DNA of 36,968 nucleotides from Fen-1467 sp035519475 (GTDB taxonomy: Bacteria > Verrucomicrobiota > Verrucomicrobiia > Opitutales > Opitutaceae). Location of the stretch: contig DATIWI010000102.1 of the NCBI GenBank assembly GCA_035519475.1, forward strand, positions 1-36,968, in the 5' to 3' direction. Under the pieces are notes generated by a model that was not told where the DNA came from, did no database searches, and saw only the letters and a program-made list of their open reading frames with translations. Every line of letters begins with the position of its first letter. Position 1 is the stretch's first letter. Shown one piece after another: positions 23,318 through 33,535 of this stretch. Both the position numbers and the translations under genes were made by a program.

Positions 23318-25782
23318 TCTACACCTGCTGCGACGAGCTGCGCCGCGCCGCGCTGGCCGATCCCGGGCAGAACCCCTCCGGGCTCAACGGCATCGATTTC
23401 CTTGAGGTGCTCGACCACGACGCCCCGACCAAGCTCCTGCGCCAGCGCCTGCTCGAGGTCCATTTCGTCAACGCCCTCTCCGGCGGGCCGCTGACGCGCG
23501 CCAACGTCCGCATCGAGGGCGGCGAGCGCATCACCCCGATCCTGGTGACGCAGGTCACGCCCGGATCGGGCGCGGACGCCAACGTCCTCACCGTGGAGGT
23601 GAACCAGCCCGGTGACTTTTCGATCTACACCTTGCGGCTGGTGCAGGACGCGCTGCACCCGGAGCCGCCGCCCGGGTACGATCCGATCCTCGCGGCGGTG
23701 GATTTTTCCTTCAAGGTCGAGTGCCCGAGCGACTTCGACTGCCGGCCGCAGCGCGTCTGCCCGCCGGCGCCGCGCGTGGAACCGGAGATCAACTATCTCG
23801 CCAAGGACTACGCCAGCTTCCGCCGGCTGATGCTGGACCGCATCGCGGTGCTCAGCCCGGGGTGGACGGAGCGCCACGCCGCCGACGCCGGCGTGGCGCT
23901 GGTCGAGTTGCTCGCCTACGTCGGCGACAACCTCAGCTACCAGCAGGACGCGACGGCCACCGAGGCGTACCTCGGCACCGCGCGGCGGCGCGTCTCGGTG
24001 CGGCGCCACGCGCGGCTCGTCGACTACCTGATGCACGACGGCTGCAACGCGCGCGCCTGGGTGCAGCTGCAGGTCACCGCGGACACCGGCCCGCTGCCGA
24101 AGGGCACGCCAATCTACACCCGCATCACCGGCCAGCCCGTGATCCTGCCGAACGATCCGCGCATCCTCGCGCAGGCCCAGCTCGGTTTCGAGACGATGCA
24201 TGACGCGATGCTGTTCGAGAAGCACAACGCGCTGCCGTTCTACACCTGGGCCGAGCAGCGCTGCTGCCTGCCCGCCGGCGCGACCAGCGCCACCCTCGCC
24301 GGACACTATCCCGATCTGCAGCAGGGCGACGTGCTGATTTTCGAGGAGGTGCTCGGGCCCGCCACTGGCCAGCCCGGCGACGCTGATCCGACCCACCGCC
24401 AGGCCGTGCGCCTGAGCCAGCCGCCCGTGCTCGCGGTCGACCCGCTCAACGGCAACTTTGTCACCGAGATCGCGTGGGCCGACGAGGACGCGCTGGCCTT
24501 TCCGCTCTGCATCTCGGCGCGCACCGATGCCGAGCATGGCGAACAGTACCTCGACAACACGGTGAGCGTGGCCCGCGGCAACATCGTGTTGTGCGACCAC
24601 GGCATCACCGAGACGAACGCGCCCATTCCCGCCACGGTGCCGCCCCCCACGCTCTTCCGGCCGCCGCCCGCCGACGCCGACCATTGCGTGGAACTCGACC
24701 CGGTGCCGCTGCCGCCGCGCTTCCGCCCCGTCCTCGCGGATGCGCCCCTGACGCAGGCCGCGCCCTTCGACCTGACCGCGCCCGCCGCAGCCGCGATGAG
24801 CTGGGACGTGCACGCGGCCGCCCCGGCGATCTCGCTCGCGAGCACGCTGGGGCCCGACACGGCCACTTGGTTGCCGCAGCGCGACCTCCTCAACAGCGCG
24901 CCCAACGCCACTGAGTTCGTCGTCGAGATCGACACCGACGGCTCCGCCTCTCTCCGCTTCGGCGACGACCAGCTCGGCCAGCGGCCCGAGCCCCTCACCG
25001 CCTTCACCGCGACCTACCGCGTGGGCAACGGCGCGGCCGGCAACGTCGGGGCCGAGGCGCTCGCGCACATCGTCACCAGCCTCTCGGCCGTCACGCTCGT
25101 GCGGAATCCGCTGCCGGCGCAGGGCGGCGTCGAGGGGGAGTCAATCGAGGACGTCCGGCAGCGCGCCCCCGCCGCCTTTCGCACGCAGGAGCGGGCGGTG
25201 ACCGAGGCCGACTACGCCGACGTGACCGAGCGCGATCCGCGCGTGCAGCGGGCCGCGGCGACCTTCCGGTGGACGGGCAGCTGGCACACCGTGTTCCTCA
25301 CCGCAGACCGCCTCGGCGGACTGCCGGTCGATGATCCCTTCAAGGTCAGCCTCCGGCAGCTGGTCGAGCGGTACCGCATGGCGGGCTACGACCTGGAGGT
25401 CGACGGGCCGCAGCTCGTGTCGCTGGAGATCGCCATGTTCGTCTGCGCGGAGCCCGACTACTTCCGCAGCGACGTCAAGGCGGCCCTGCTCGAGGTCTTC
25501 AGCAACCAGGTTCTCCCGGACGGCCGGCGCGGCGTGTTTCATCCGGACAATTTCACTTTTGGGCAGACGGTGTACCTCAGCCCGCTCTACGCCGCGGCGC
25601 AGGCCGTGCCCGGCGTGGCCTCGGTCCAGATCACGACCTTCCAGCGCCTCGGCCAGCCCGATCCCAAGCCGTTGGTCGACGGCTTCCTGCCCATGGCGCG
25701 CCTGGAGATCGCCCGTTGCGACAACGATCCGAATTTCGCCGAGCGCGGCGTGTTCACCCTCACGGTGGGAGGCGGCAAATGA
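23314..25782 (+). CDS. Baseplate J-type wedge protein 1 (Afp11/Pvc11, gp6-like)
   Basis: Predicted 822-residue baseplate wedge protein. It starts with Cys-Cys (residues 5-6) and has a Cys cluster at 137, 143 and 149 (CPSDFDCRPQRVC). The conserved block EINYLAKDYASFRRLMLDRI, then DAGVALVELLAYVGDNLSY marks putative baseplate assembly proteins. The baseplate-J part lies at about 605-660 (ESIEDVRQRAPAAFRTQERA, then VTEADYADV), followed by a C-terminal domain repeated in this family. It forms a heterodimer with the next protein in Afp/PVC structures. Start chosen by ATGA overlap. Confidence 0.93.
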   Translation: MIYTCCDELRRAALADPGQNPSGLNGIDFLEVLDHDAPTKLLRQRLLEVHFVNALSGGPLTRANVRIEGGERITPILVTQVTPGSGADANVLTVEVNQPGDFSIYTLRLVQDALHPEPPPGYDPILAAVDFSFKVECPSDFDCRPQRVCPPAPRVEPEINYLAKDYASFRRLMLDRIAVLSPGWTERHAADAGVALVELLAYVGDNLSYQQDATATEAYLGTARRRVSVRRHARLVDYLMHDGCNARAWVQLQVTADTGPLPKGTPIYTRITGQPVILPNDPRILAQAQLGFETMHDAMLFEKHNALPFYTWAEQRCCLPAGATSATLAGHYPDLQQGDVLIFEEVLGPATGQPGDADPTHRQAVRLSQPPVLAVDPLNGNFVTEIAWADEDALAFPLCISARTDAEHGEQYLDNTVSVARGNIVLCDHGITETNAPIPATVPPPTLFRPPPADADHCVELDPVPLPPRFRPVLADAPLTQAAPFDLTAPAAAAMSWDVHAAAPAISLASTLGPDTATWLPQRDLLNSAPNATEFVVEIDTDGSASLRFGDDQLGQRPEPLTAFTATYRVGNGAAGNVGAEALAHIVTSLSAVTLVRNPLPAQGGVEGESIEDVRQRAPAAFRTQERAVTEADYADVTERDPRVQRAAATFRWTGSWHTVFLTADRLGGLPVDDPFKVSLRQLVERYRMAGYDLEVDGPQLVSLEIAMFVCAEPDYFRSDVKAALLEVFSNQVLPDGRRGVFHPDNFTFGQTVYLSPLYAAAQAVPGVASVQITTFQRLGQPDPKPLVDGFLPMARLEIARCDNDPNFAERGVFTLTVGGGK

Positions 25783-28313
25783 GCACCCCGACCAACGATT
25801 GCGGCTGCTGCGCGGGCGTCACCGCCCAGACCCCCGTCGAGGTCACCAACCGGCCCGGACTGTCGGCCGTGGCCTATCGCGTCGGCACCCAGAGCCGGTT
25901 CAAGCAGAGCATGCTGGCCGCGCTGTCCGACCTCACGCGGCCGGCGCTGCAGCGGCTGAAGACGCGGGACGACGACGACGCCTCCATCGCGCTGCTCGAC
26001 GCCGCCGCCACGATGGCGGACGTCCTGACATTCTACCAGGAGCGCATCGCCAACGAATCCTACCTCCGGACCGCGACCGAACGCCGCTCCCTGCTCGAAC
26101 TGGCGCGGCTGATCGGTTACGAGCTGCGCCCCGGAGTGGCGGCGAGCACGTTCCTGGCCTTCTCACTCGACACCTCGCCCGGCGCACCGGCGGAGACGCC
26201 CGTCCCCGCGGGCACCAAGGTCCAGAGCATTCCCGGGCCCAACGAAAAGCCGCAGACGTTCGAGACCATCGCGGACATCGACGCCCGCGTTGCCTGGAAC
26301 GCGCTCACGCCGCAGATGACGCAGGTGTTCGTGCCGCAGTTCGGCGACACCCACGTCTACCTCAAGGGCACCAGCACCAACCTCAAGCCGGGCGACGCCA
26401 TCCTGCTGGTGGGCGCGGAGCGCGAGGCCGACCCGGGCAACGAGAACTGGGATTTCCGCCGCGTGACCGTGGTGAAGCCGGACTTCGACGCCAAGCGCAC
26501 CTACGTGGAATGGGAGACCGGCCTCGGCACCACCACGCCGCACTTCGTCCGACCGGCCGCGAATCCCAAAGTCTACGCGCTGCGCCAGCGCGCCGCGCTC
26601 TTTGGCTATAACGCCCCGCAGCCGGCGAGCCTCTCGGACCAGACGCTGGTCCATTTCTCCGGGCAATCGGCCACCGCCGACTGGACCTTCACGCTCGCCG
26701 CCCAATCAATCGATCTCGACACGACCTATCCCGGCATCCTGGCGCAGAGCTGGCTCGTGCTCGCGCGGCCCGACTACACCGAACTCTACCGCGTCACCAG
26801 CGCGGTCGAGTCGGCGCGGACCGGTTTCACCCTCGCGGGCAAGGTGACGACGTGCGCGCTCGACACGACGGAGAACCTGGCGAGCTTCGGCGGCGCGAAC
26901 CTGCGGGGGACGATGGTCTTTGCGCAGAGCGAGTTCCTCGAGATGGCCGAGTCGCCGATCACCGGCGCGATCACCGGCGCGACCGTGGCGCTCGCGCCCG
27001 CACCAACCGGTCTGGTCAAGGGCCAGTGGCTGGTCGCCTCCGGTCAGGACAGCGCGACGGGCGCCGCCATCAGCGAGGTCGTCGCCGTCAGCAGCGTGGA
27101 CGGCACCGTGCTGACGGTGACACCGCCGCTCGCGAACAGCTACACCCGCGCCAGCTTTGCGCTCAACGCCAACGTCGCCCCGGCGACCCACGGCGAGACT
27201 GTGCAGGAAATCCTTGGCAGCGGCGACGCGAGCCGGGCTTACCAGCAGTTTGCGCTGAAGCAACCGCCGCTGACCTATGTCAGCGCCGCAACGCCCAGCG
27301 GCGCCGCCTCGACGCTGGCGGTGCGGGTCAACGACCTGCTCTGGCAAGAGGTGCCGAGCCTGTACGGCCGCGGGCCCCAGGAGCACGTCTACGTCACCCG
27401 GACGGGCGACGACGGCGTGACGACGGTGGAGTTTGGCGATGGGGTGACCGGCGCGCGCCTGCCGACCGGGCAGGACAACGTGCGCGCGATCTACCGCAAG
27501 GGGATCGGGACCGAGGGCCTGGTGAAGGCCGGCCAGCTCAGCCTCCTGCTGAGCCGCCCGCTGGGGGTGAAGTCCGTCCTCAACCCGGAGGCGGCGACCG
27601 GCGCGCAGGACCGCGAGTCCCTCGACGATGCGCGCACGAACGCGCCGCTGACGGTGCTCACGCTCGACCGCACAGTCTCGCTGCAGGATTACGAGGATTT
27701 CGCCCGCGCCTTCGCCGGCGTCGCCAAGGCGCTCGCGACCTGGACGTGGGACGGCCAGATGCAGCGGGTGTTCGTCACCGTGGCCGGCCCGGACGGCGCC
27801 GCCATCGCGCCGGACAGCGCCACGTACCGCCACCTGCTGGAGGCGCTGCAGGCTGCGGGCGACCCGTTTGTCAGCCTGCGCGTGCAGTCGTACCGGCCCG
27901 CCTACTTCCGCTTCGCCGGCAAGGTGAAGGTCGATCCCGCCTACCAGACGAGCCTGGTGCTGGCGGCGGTCGAGCAGGCCCTGCGGGCGCAGTTCTCCTT
28001 TGCCGCGCGCGCGTTCGGCCAGCCCGTGATGCTGAGCGAGGTGATCGCGGCCGTCCAGGCGGTGCCGGGCGTGGTGGCGGTGACGGTGGACAAGCTCTAC
28101 CGCGCCGATGAACTCATCGCGCTGCATCCCGCGGCGTCGCCGCCCATCCTGCTGGTGAAGAAGGGAACCGTGTTCCATTTCGGCGCGCTGTCGCTGCTCA
28201 ATGCGCGCCTGCTGGCGGCGCTGCCCGGCACGCTGGAGGACGGCAGCGTCGCCGCTGCCGAGCTGCTGACGCTGGATCCAGCGCCACTCGAGGAACTGGG
28301 GGTGATGCCATGA
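25779..28313 (+). CDS. Baseplate J-type wedge protein 2 (Afp12/Pvc12-like)
   Basis: Predicted 844-residue partner of the preceding protein. The N-terminus is Cys-rich (CGCC at about 8-11) and is followed by a block similar to the first protein (FKQSMLAALSDLTRPALQRL; TMADVLTFYQERIANESYL). The middle carries inserted beta domains; the J-like part lies at about 608-655 (DRESLDDARTNAPLTVLTLD, then RTVSLQDYEDFARAF). A related C-terminal domain follows. The two J-type genes probably arose by an old duplication, as in other eCIS. Overlaps on both sides are ATGA. Confidence 0.92.
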   Translation: MSTPTNDCGCCAGVTAQTPVEVTNRPGLSAVAYRVGTQSRFKQSMLAALSDLTRPALQRLKTRDDDDASIALLDAAATMADVLTFYQERIANESYLRTATERRSLLELARLIGYELRPGVAASTFLAFSLDTSPGAPAETPVPAGTKVQSIPGPNEKPQTFETIADIDARVAWNALTPQMTQVFVPQFGDTHVYLKGTSTNLKPGDAILLVGAEREADPGNENWDFRRVTVVKPDFDAKRTYVEWETGLGTTTPHFVRPAANPKVYALRQRAALFGYNAPQPASLSDQTLVHFSGQSATADWTFTLAAQSIDLDTTYPGILAQSWLVLARPDYTELYRVTSAVESARTGFTLAGKVTTCALDTTENLASFGGANLRGTMVFAQSEFLEMAESPITGAITGATVALAPAPTGLVKGQWLVASGQDSATGAAISEVVAVSSVDGTVLTVTPPLANSYTRASFALNANVAPATHGETVQEILGSGDASRAYQQFALKQPPLTYVSAATPSGAASTLAVRVNDLLWQEVPSLYGRGPQEHVYVTRTGDDGVTTVEFGDGVTGARLPTGQDNVRAIYRKGIGTEGLVKAGQLSLLLSRPLGVKSVLNPEAATGAQDRESLDDARTNAPLTVLTLDRTVSLQDYEDFARAFAGVAKALATWTWDGQMQRVFVTVAGPDGAAIAPDSATYRHLLEALQAAGDPFVSLRVQSYRPAYFRFAGKVKVDPAYQTSLVLAAVEQALRAQFSFAARAFGQPVMLSEVIAAVQAVPGVVAVTVDKLYRADELIALHPAASPPILLVKKGTVFHFGALSLLNARLLAALPGTLEDGSVAAAELLTLDPAPLEELGVMP

Positions 28314-30226
28314 GCTTCGACGCGCAACGCCTCTACGAACTCCTGCCCGCGATCTACCGCCTGCGCGACGCCGATCAGGGCGAGCCGCTGCAACAGCTGC
28401 TCGCGATCATCGCCGACCAGGTGGGCGTGCTCGAGGAGGACCTGGCCCAGCTTTACGACGACCAGTTCATCGAGACCTGCGCCGAGTGGGTGGTGCCGTA
28501 CATCGGCGACCTCATCGGCTACCACACCCTTCACAACGTGGTGCCGAAGATCGGCAGCCAGCGCGCCGAGGTCGCCCACACGATCGGCTTCCGCCGCCGC
28601 AAGGGCACGGCGGCGATGCTCGAGCAGCTCGCCCGCGACGTCACCGGCTGGAACGCGCGGGTGGTCGAGTATTTCCTGCTCCTGGGCTGGACGCAGTGGA
28701 CGCCGAATCACCTCCGCCCGAACCAGTGGTACGCGCCGGACCTGCGCCAGTGGGAGCCGCTGGAGAAGATCGACGGCCCGTTCGACACCGTGGCGCACAC
28801 GGTTGACGTGCGGCACATCGCCGCCGGCCTGGGCAAGCACAACATCCCCAACATCGGCATCCACCTCTGGCGCCTCGCGGCCTTCCCGCTCCGGGAGGCG
28901 CCGGCCTTCGCGCTCGATGCCCACCGCTTCCTGTTCCATCCCCTCGGCTACGACGAGCCGCTGTTCACCAACCCCGTCACCGAGGACGAGGTGACCCATC
29001 TGGCCGAGCCCATCAACGTGCCGGCGCCGATCAGCCGGCGCGTGCTGGACGCCCACCTGCCCCAGTATTACGGCCCCGGCAAGAGCCTCTTCCTCCAGGG
29101 TGTCACCGACCAGACCAAGCTCATGGTCTGCGACCTCTCCGGCTGGGTGCACGTGCCGCCGCCGGGCAAGATCGCGGTGGATCCGGTGCTGGGGCGGCTC
29201 GCGTTCGGCGACCCGCAGACCGATCCGCCGGTGGTGACCTTCCACTACGGATTCAGCGACGCCCTGGGCGGCGGCGGCTACGACCGCGCCGCCACGTTCG
29301 ATCCGCTGCTCGCGCCGGTGGAGAAGATCCCCGCGCCCCACGCCACCATCCAGGCGGCCCTGGACCTGATCAAGGCGGGCGGCGTGGCGGAGATCTCGGA
29401 CTGCGGGCGGTACAGCGAGACGCTGGCGATCGACGTCAACGCCGGCCAGCGCATCGAGCTGCGCGCCGCCAACGAACACCGGCCGACCATCGTGCTCGGC
29501 GGCGATTTCAACGTCACCGGCGGCGCCGATGCCGAGGTCACCCTCAACGGCCTGCTCATCGATGGCGGCACGCTGGTGGTCGGCGGCAACCTCCGCCGGC
29601 TGCGCCTGCGGCACTGCACCCTGGTGCCCTCCGCCAGTCCGAGCCTGATCGCGAACCTGCCGGACGTGACCATCGAGATCGACCACTGCATCGTCGGTCC
29701 GCTGCGCGTGCACGCGCGCGCGCAGGTGGCGATCACGGACAGCATCGTGGACGCGACCGACGACACCGCCGCGGCCTTCGCCGCCGCCAACGGCACCGAT
29801 GCCGGCGGCACACTGCAGATCGCCGACAGCACGGTCCTCGGCACGGTGCACACGCTGGACCTCCTGCTGGCGTCCAACAGCATCTTCCTCGCCGACGTGG
29901 TCTCCGAAAAACGCCAGGACGGCTGCGTGCGTTTCTGCTACCTGCCGCTGACGTCGGCAGTGCCGCGGCGGTTCCGCTGCCAGCCGACAGACGCGAGCGA
30001 CGCCTTGCGCGTGCGACCCCAGTTCACCTCGCGCCGCTACGGCGACCCCGGCTACGGCCAGCTCGCGCGGCGCACCGCGACGGAGATCCGCACCGGCGCG
30101 GACGACGAGGCGGAGATGGGCGCCTTCCACGAGCTGTACCAGCCACAGCGCGAAACCAACCTGCGGGTGCGGCTGGCGGAGTACCTGCGCTTCGGCCTCG
30201 AGGCCGGCATTTTCTACGTGACGTGA
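28310..30226 (+). CDS. Tail protein I (gpI-like) fused to a beta-helix domain
   Basis: Predicted 638-residue protein. Residues 1 to about 180 match phage tail protein I (P2 gpI): LYELLPAIYRLRDADQGEPL, then YDDQFIETCAEWVVPYIGDL and RRRKGTAAMLEQLARDVTGW. This part holds the tail fibre to the baseplate. From about 340 to 555 the sequence turns into a parallel beta-helix (PHATIQAALDLIKAGG, then many short strands such as VTLNGLLIDGGTLVVGGNL and LRRLRLRHCTLVP). The C-terminal 80 residues are charged. gpI proteins are normally near 200 residues, so this is a large fusion; the helix may itself serve as a fibre or adhesin. Confidence 0.87.
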   Translation: MSFDAQRLYELLPAIYRLRDADQGEPLQQLLAIIADQVGVLEEDLAQLYDDQFIETCAEWVVPYIGDLIGYHTLHNVVPKIGSQRAEVAHTIGFRRRKGTAAMLEQLARDVTGWNARVVEYFLLLGWTQWTPNHLRPNQWYAPDLRQWEPLEKIDGPFDTVAHTVDVRHIAAGLGKHNIPNIGIHLWRLAAFPLREAPAFALDAHRFLFHPLGYDEPLFTNPVTEDEVTHLAEPINVPAPISRRVLDAHLPQYYGPGKSLFLQGVTDQTKLMVCDLSGWVHVPPPGKIAVDPVLGRLAFGDPQTDPPVVTFHYGFSDALGGGGYDRAATFDPLLAPVEKIPAPHATIQAALDLIKAGGVAEISDCGRYSETLAIDVNAGQRIELRAANEHRPTIVLGGDFNVTGGADAEVTLNGLLIDGGTLVVGGNLRRLRLRHCTLVPSASPSLIANLPDVTIEIDHCIVGPLRVHARAQVAITDSIVDATDDTAAAFAAANGTDAGGTLQIADSTVLGTVHTLDLLLASNSIFLADVVSEKRQDGCVRFCYLPLTSAVPRRFRCQPTDASDALRVRPQFTSRRYGDPGYGQLARRTATEIRTGADDEAEMGAFHELYQPQRETNLRVRLAEYLRFGLEAGIFYVT

Positions 30227-30247
30227 ATATCAACCAGGAGACGGACC

Positions 30248-33200
30248 ATGAGTGGTGACTACAGTCGCAAAACCTTCGATCCGCAGCGGGACTACAGCGG
30301 CGTGCTGATGCAGCAGGGCCGCGTGCAGCTGGACGCGGACTGGAACGAGCTGGTCGCCCTCCTCGACCGGCGGTTGCGCGCCGAGACGACCGACATCATC
30401 GGCGAAGGCGTGGTGCCGAAGGAGACGCCCGACGGCTTCAAGATCCAGGTGTCGGGCACCGGTCTCACCATCGGCCGTGGGCGCATCTACGTCGACGGCC
30501 TCCTGGCCGAGAACCACGGGAAGGCGCCGCTCGAGTTCGACCCGGTGCTGGGCGAGCAGCGCGGCACGCTGGCCGTGCCCTACAATGAGCAGCCTTACGA
30601 GCCCAACCCGGCGGCGGACCCCGCGCCAGCCGAGGGCGGGCCGCACCTTGTGTACCTCGACGTGTGGAAACGCGAGGTGACTTACCTCGAGAACGCCGAC
30701 CTGGTCGAAAAGGCGGTTGGCGTCGACACCGCCACGCGCACGCAGACGGTCTGGCAGGTGCGCGTCCTGCCCAACGTCGGAACCAACGTCGCGTGCAACA
30801 CCGCGGACGCCGACATCCCGGGCTGGCTCGACATCATCGGCCCCTCCGACGGACGGCTGAGTTCCACCGCGGTCGGAGTAGCGGCCGACCAGGATCCGTG
30901 TGTGATCCCGCCGAGCGGCGGCTACCGCGGCCTCGAGAACCGCCTCTATCGTGTCGAGATCCACGATGGCGGCAAGAAGGGCGCCGCCACGTTCAAGTGG
31001 TCGCGCGACAACGCATCCGTCGCCACCAGCGTCAGCGCCATTCCCGCGCTCGACAAGCTGACCGTGGCGCGGGTCGGGCGCGACGCCACTCTCCGGTTCA
31101 GCGTCGGCGACTGGATCGAGATCACGGACGATTGGCAGGAGTTCGCTCGGCAGCCCGGCTTGATCCGCCAGATCCAGGACGTGGCGGACGCGACGCAGAT
31201 CATCACGCTGACGAGTCCGCTGCCGGCGGGGCAGTTCCCGACCGACGGCCAGGGCAACACCGACCCCACGCGGCACACGCGGATCCGGCGGTGGGACCAG
31301 CAGGGCAAGGTCAGCGACACCGACGGGCATCTCCTGGTGGACCTGGACGCGCCCGGCAGTTCCGGCCTGATCCCCGTGCCGGCGGCGGGCACGTCGATTG
31401 TCCTCGAGGATGGTGTGCAGATCACCTTCGACACGCCGGCCAGCGGCGCGTACCGCGTCGGCGACTACTGGCAGTTCGCCGCTCGGACGGCGGATGCATC
31501 GGTCGAGGAACTCGACCAGGCGCCGCCGCGCGGGATCCACCACCATTATGGCCGGCTGGCGCTCGTCACTTTCCCGAACCCGCCGACCGATTGCCGGGTC
31601 TTCTGGCCGCCCGATTCCGGCGGGGCGAGCTGCGATTGCACCGTCTGCGTCACGGCCGCCTCCCACAACCAGGGGGCGCTGACCATCCAGCACGCCATCG
31701 ACCAGGTGAAGGCCGCCGGTGGCACGATCTGCCTCGACGTGGGCACCTACAATCTGGGCGAAAGCGCCCTGAACATCACGGGCGCGAAATCTCTCCGCCT
31801 CCGCGGACACAGCGCCCAGACCATCCTGAACTACACCGGCGCCGGCGCTGCGGTGCTGATCGAGGCGTCGAACGGCGTCACGATCGAGGAACTCGCCCTC
31901 GCCATCGCCGCTCCGGTTGGTACCGCGAGCCCGGCGGTGGCAGTGCATGACTCCTCCGCGGTGACCATCCAGCGCTGCCTCGTCGCGCGCGGCGGCGCGA
32001 ACGAGCTTGCCACCACGGCCATCGCTCTCGGGGGCACGCTCGTCGGCGTGCTAATCCGCGAAAACCTGCTCGTCAGCCCGGTCGGCATCAGCCGGCTGGC
32101 GGCGGCGCCGGTCGTGGGTCCGAAGCCGTCGCTTCGGGCGCGGGCCAAGGCGGCCGCGCCGGCCGCGGCGGCGCCCCCGCCCCTGCTCACCGCCGATCTC
32201 GTGATCGAGGACAACACCCTGCAGTGCGCCCAGCGCGGCATCGCCTTCGACGGCGTGTGCGTGCACACCTTCCAGACGCGGCTGGCCGGAAACCTGATCG
32301 TCGGCTGCTCCCAGGGCGCCATTATCATGCTCGGCTTTGTCCCGCCCGGCTCCAGCCTCGACGTGCGCGGCAACGACCTCCACCCGTCCGGCCATGGCAT
32401 CGTCATCGGCACGGACGATGCCCGCGTGGAGAGCAACAACATCGCCCCGCCGACCGCCGGCCAGGGCGGCGACGGCATCATCCTCACCGCCGGGTTCGAC
32501 AAGACCGGCCTCGATCGCTGCCAGCTCCTTAACAACCGCGTCCTCGGCATGGCCGGCAACGGCATCCACGTGGTCGGCGGCATCGTGCGGTCCGCGATGA
32601 TCAAGAACAACTTCATCGAGGCCGTGGGCGCCGGCGGCATCGTCATGGACGACAAGAGCCTCGCGGGCCAGATGACCGTCGAGAACAACCAGTTGCTCAA
32701 CCTCGCGGCGACGGCGAACGACGCCAACACGGCCGTGGTCGGCCTCCGGGTGGTCAACACGCTCCGCGCCGAGGTGGTCGGCAACGCGGTTGCGGGCGTC
32801 GGGGCCGCGGCCGCGCAGAGCCCGCGCCGCGCCGGCATCCAAATGGTCAACATCGGCTCGGGGCGGATCGCCGGCAACGAGGTGGTCAACGTGGGCCCGG
32901 CGACCGATTTTCTCCAGGACTCGGCGGGCATCGAATGCCTCGGCACGTTCGCGCGCCTCGACATCACCGACAACACCGTGCGCCGCGCCCTGGTGGCGCC
33001 CGCGAGCCCGGGGGCCTCCCGCTGGTTCGCGGTGCGCGTGGGCGCGCCGCCGGCCGGGGGCGTCCTCGTGGTCAGCCCCAACCTCGCCTTCGTGGCGGCC
33101 AAGGACTCGGTCATCGCCATCGTCGTCGACAAGCTGCTGGCGCTGCCGCGCGGCAAGGAGCTCGTCGGCTTGCACGGCAACGTGCTGGAGAGCTACGGCG

Positions 33201-33502
33201 CGGCCCCGGTGCTCAACGTGGCCGCCGGCGGCGCCTTTACCTTCAGCACCAATCGCTGCTTCCTGACCGCGGCGGTGGCCGGGGTGGCCGCGGGCCAGCC
33301 GGTCGCGCTCGCGCAGGTCGGCGCCGCCATCGCCAGCGCCAATTACCTCGAGGGTCCGGCCAGCGCGCCGGCCCTGCTGCTGCAGTTGCCCGACACCGGC
33401 CCCTTCACCGCGCTCGGCAACATCAGCAGCGGACAAATCCTGGTCAACGGCGCCTCCCTCGCGGCCACGCCGTGGGGGCCGCTCAACGTCGTGGCCGTGT
33501 AG
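30248..33502 (+). CDS. DUF6519/beta-helix protein, probable eCIS fibre or decoration
   Basis: Predicted 1084-residue protein. The N-terminal half (about 1-460) begins DYSRKTFDPQRDYSGVLMQQ and continues GRVQLDADWNELVALLDRRL, the signature of DUF6519, which is common at the end of eCIS loci. Residues about 465-980 form a right-handed parallel beta-helix (LTIQHAIDQVKAAGGTICLD; many N-G/N-N ladders such as NGIHVVGGIVRSAMIKNNF). An Ala/Pro-rich insert at about 622-650 (RAKAAAPAAAAPPP) breaks the helix. A clear ribosome-binding site (AGGAG at 30236-30240) lies 7 bases before ATG, so it can be translated independently. Role as receptor-binding fibre or envelope contact is inferred from fold and place. 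Confidence 0.85.
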   Translation: MSGDYSRKTFDPQRDYSGVLMQQGRVQLDADWNELVALLDRRLRAETTDIIGEGVVPKETPDGFKIQVSGTGLTIGRGRIYVDGLLAENHGKAPLEFDPVLGEQRGTLAVPYNEQPYEPNPAADPAPAEGGPHLVYLDVWKREVTYLENADLVEKAVGVDTATRTQTVWQVRVLPNVGTNVACNTADADIPGWLDIIGPSDGRLSSTAVGVAADQDPCVIPPSGGYRGLENRLYRVEIHDGGKKGAATFKWSRDNASVATSVSAIPALDKLTVARVGRDATLRFSVGDWIEITDDWQEFARQPGLIRQIQDVADATQIITLTSPLPAGQFPTDGQGNTDPTRHTRIRRWDQQGKVSDTDGHLLVDLDAPGSSGLIPVPAAGTSIVLEDGVQITFDTPASGAYRVGDYWQFAARTADASVEELDQAPPRGIHHHYGRLALVTFPNPPTDCRVFWPPDSGGASCDCTVCVTAASHNQGALTIQHAIDQVKAAGGTICLDVGTYNLGESALNITGAKSLRLRGHSAQTILNYTGAGAAVLIEASNGVTIEELALAIAAPVGTASPAVAVHDSSAVTIQRCLVARGGANELATTAIALGGTLVGVLIRENLLVSPVGISRLAAAPVVGPKPSLRARAKAAAPAAAAPPPLLTADLVIEDNTLQCAQRGIAFDGVCVHTFQTRLAGNLIVGCSQGAIIMLGFVPPGSSLDVRGNDLHPSGHGIVIGTDDARVESNNIAPPTAGQGGDGIILTAGFDKTGLDRCQLLNNRVLGMAGNGIHVVGGIVRSAMIKNNFIEAVGAGGIVMDDKSLAGQMTVENNQLLNLAATANDANTAVVGLRVVNTLRAEVVGNAVAGVGAAAAQSPRRAGIQMVNIGSGRIAGNEVVNVGPATDFLQDSAGIECLGTFARLDITDNTVRRALVAPASPGASRWFAVRVGAPPAGGVLVVSPNLAFVAAKDSVIAIVVDKLLALPRGKELVGLHGNVLESYGAAPVLNVAAGGAFTFSTNRCFLTAAVAGVAAGQPVALAQVGAAIASANYLEGPASAPALLLQLPDTGPFTALGNISSGQILVNGASLAATPWGPLNVVAV

Positions 33503-33535
33503 GCGCGCCCCGGGGCCCAATCGGAGAATTCTTCC

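Noticed and set aside
28097..30130. 677-codon minus-strand frame, and similar long minus-strand frames across the eCIS
   Set aside because: They are shadows of GC-rich plus-strand genes with recognisable proteins; composition is typical of antisense frames.
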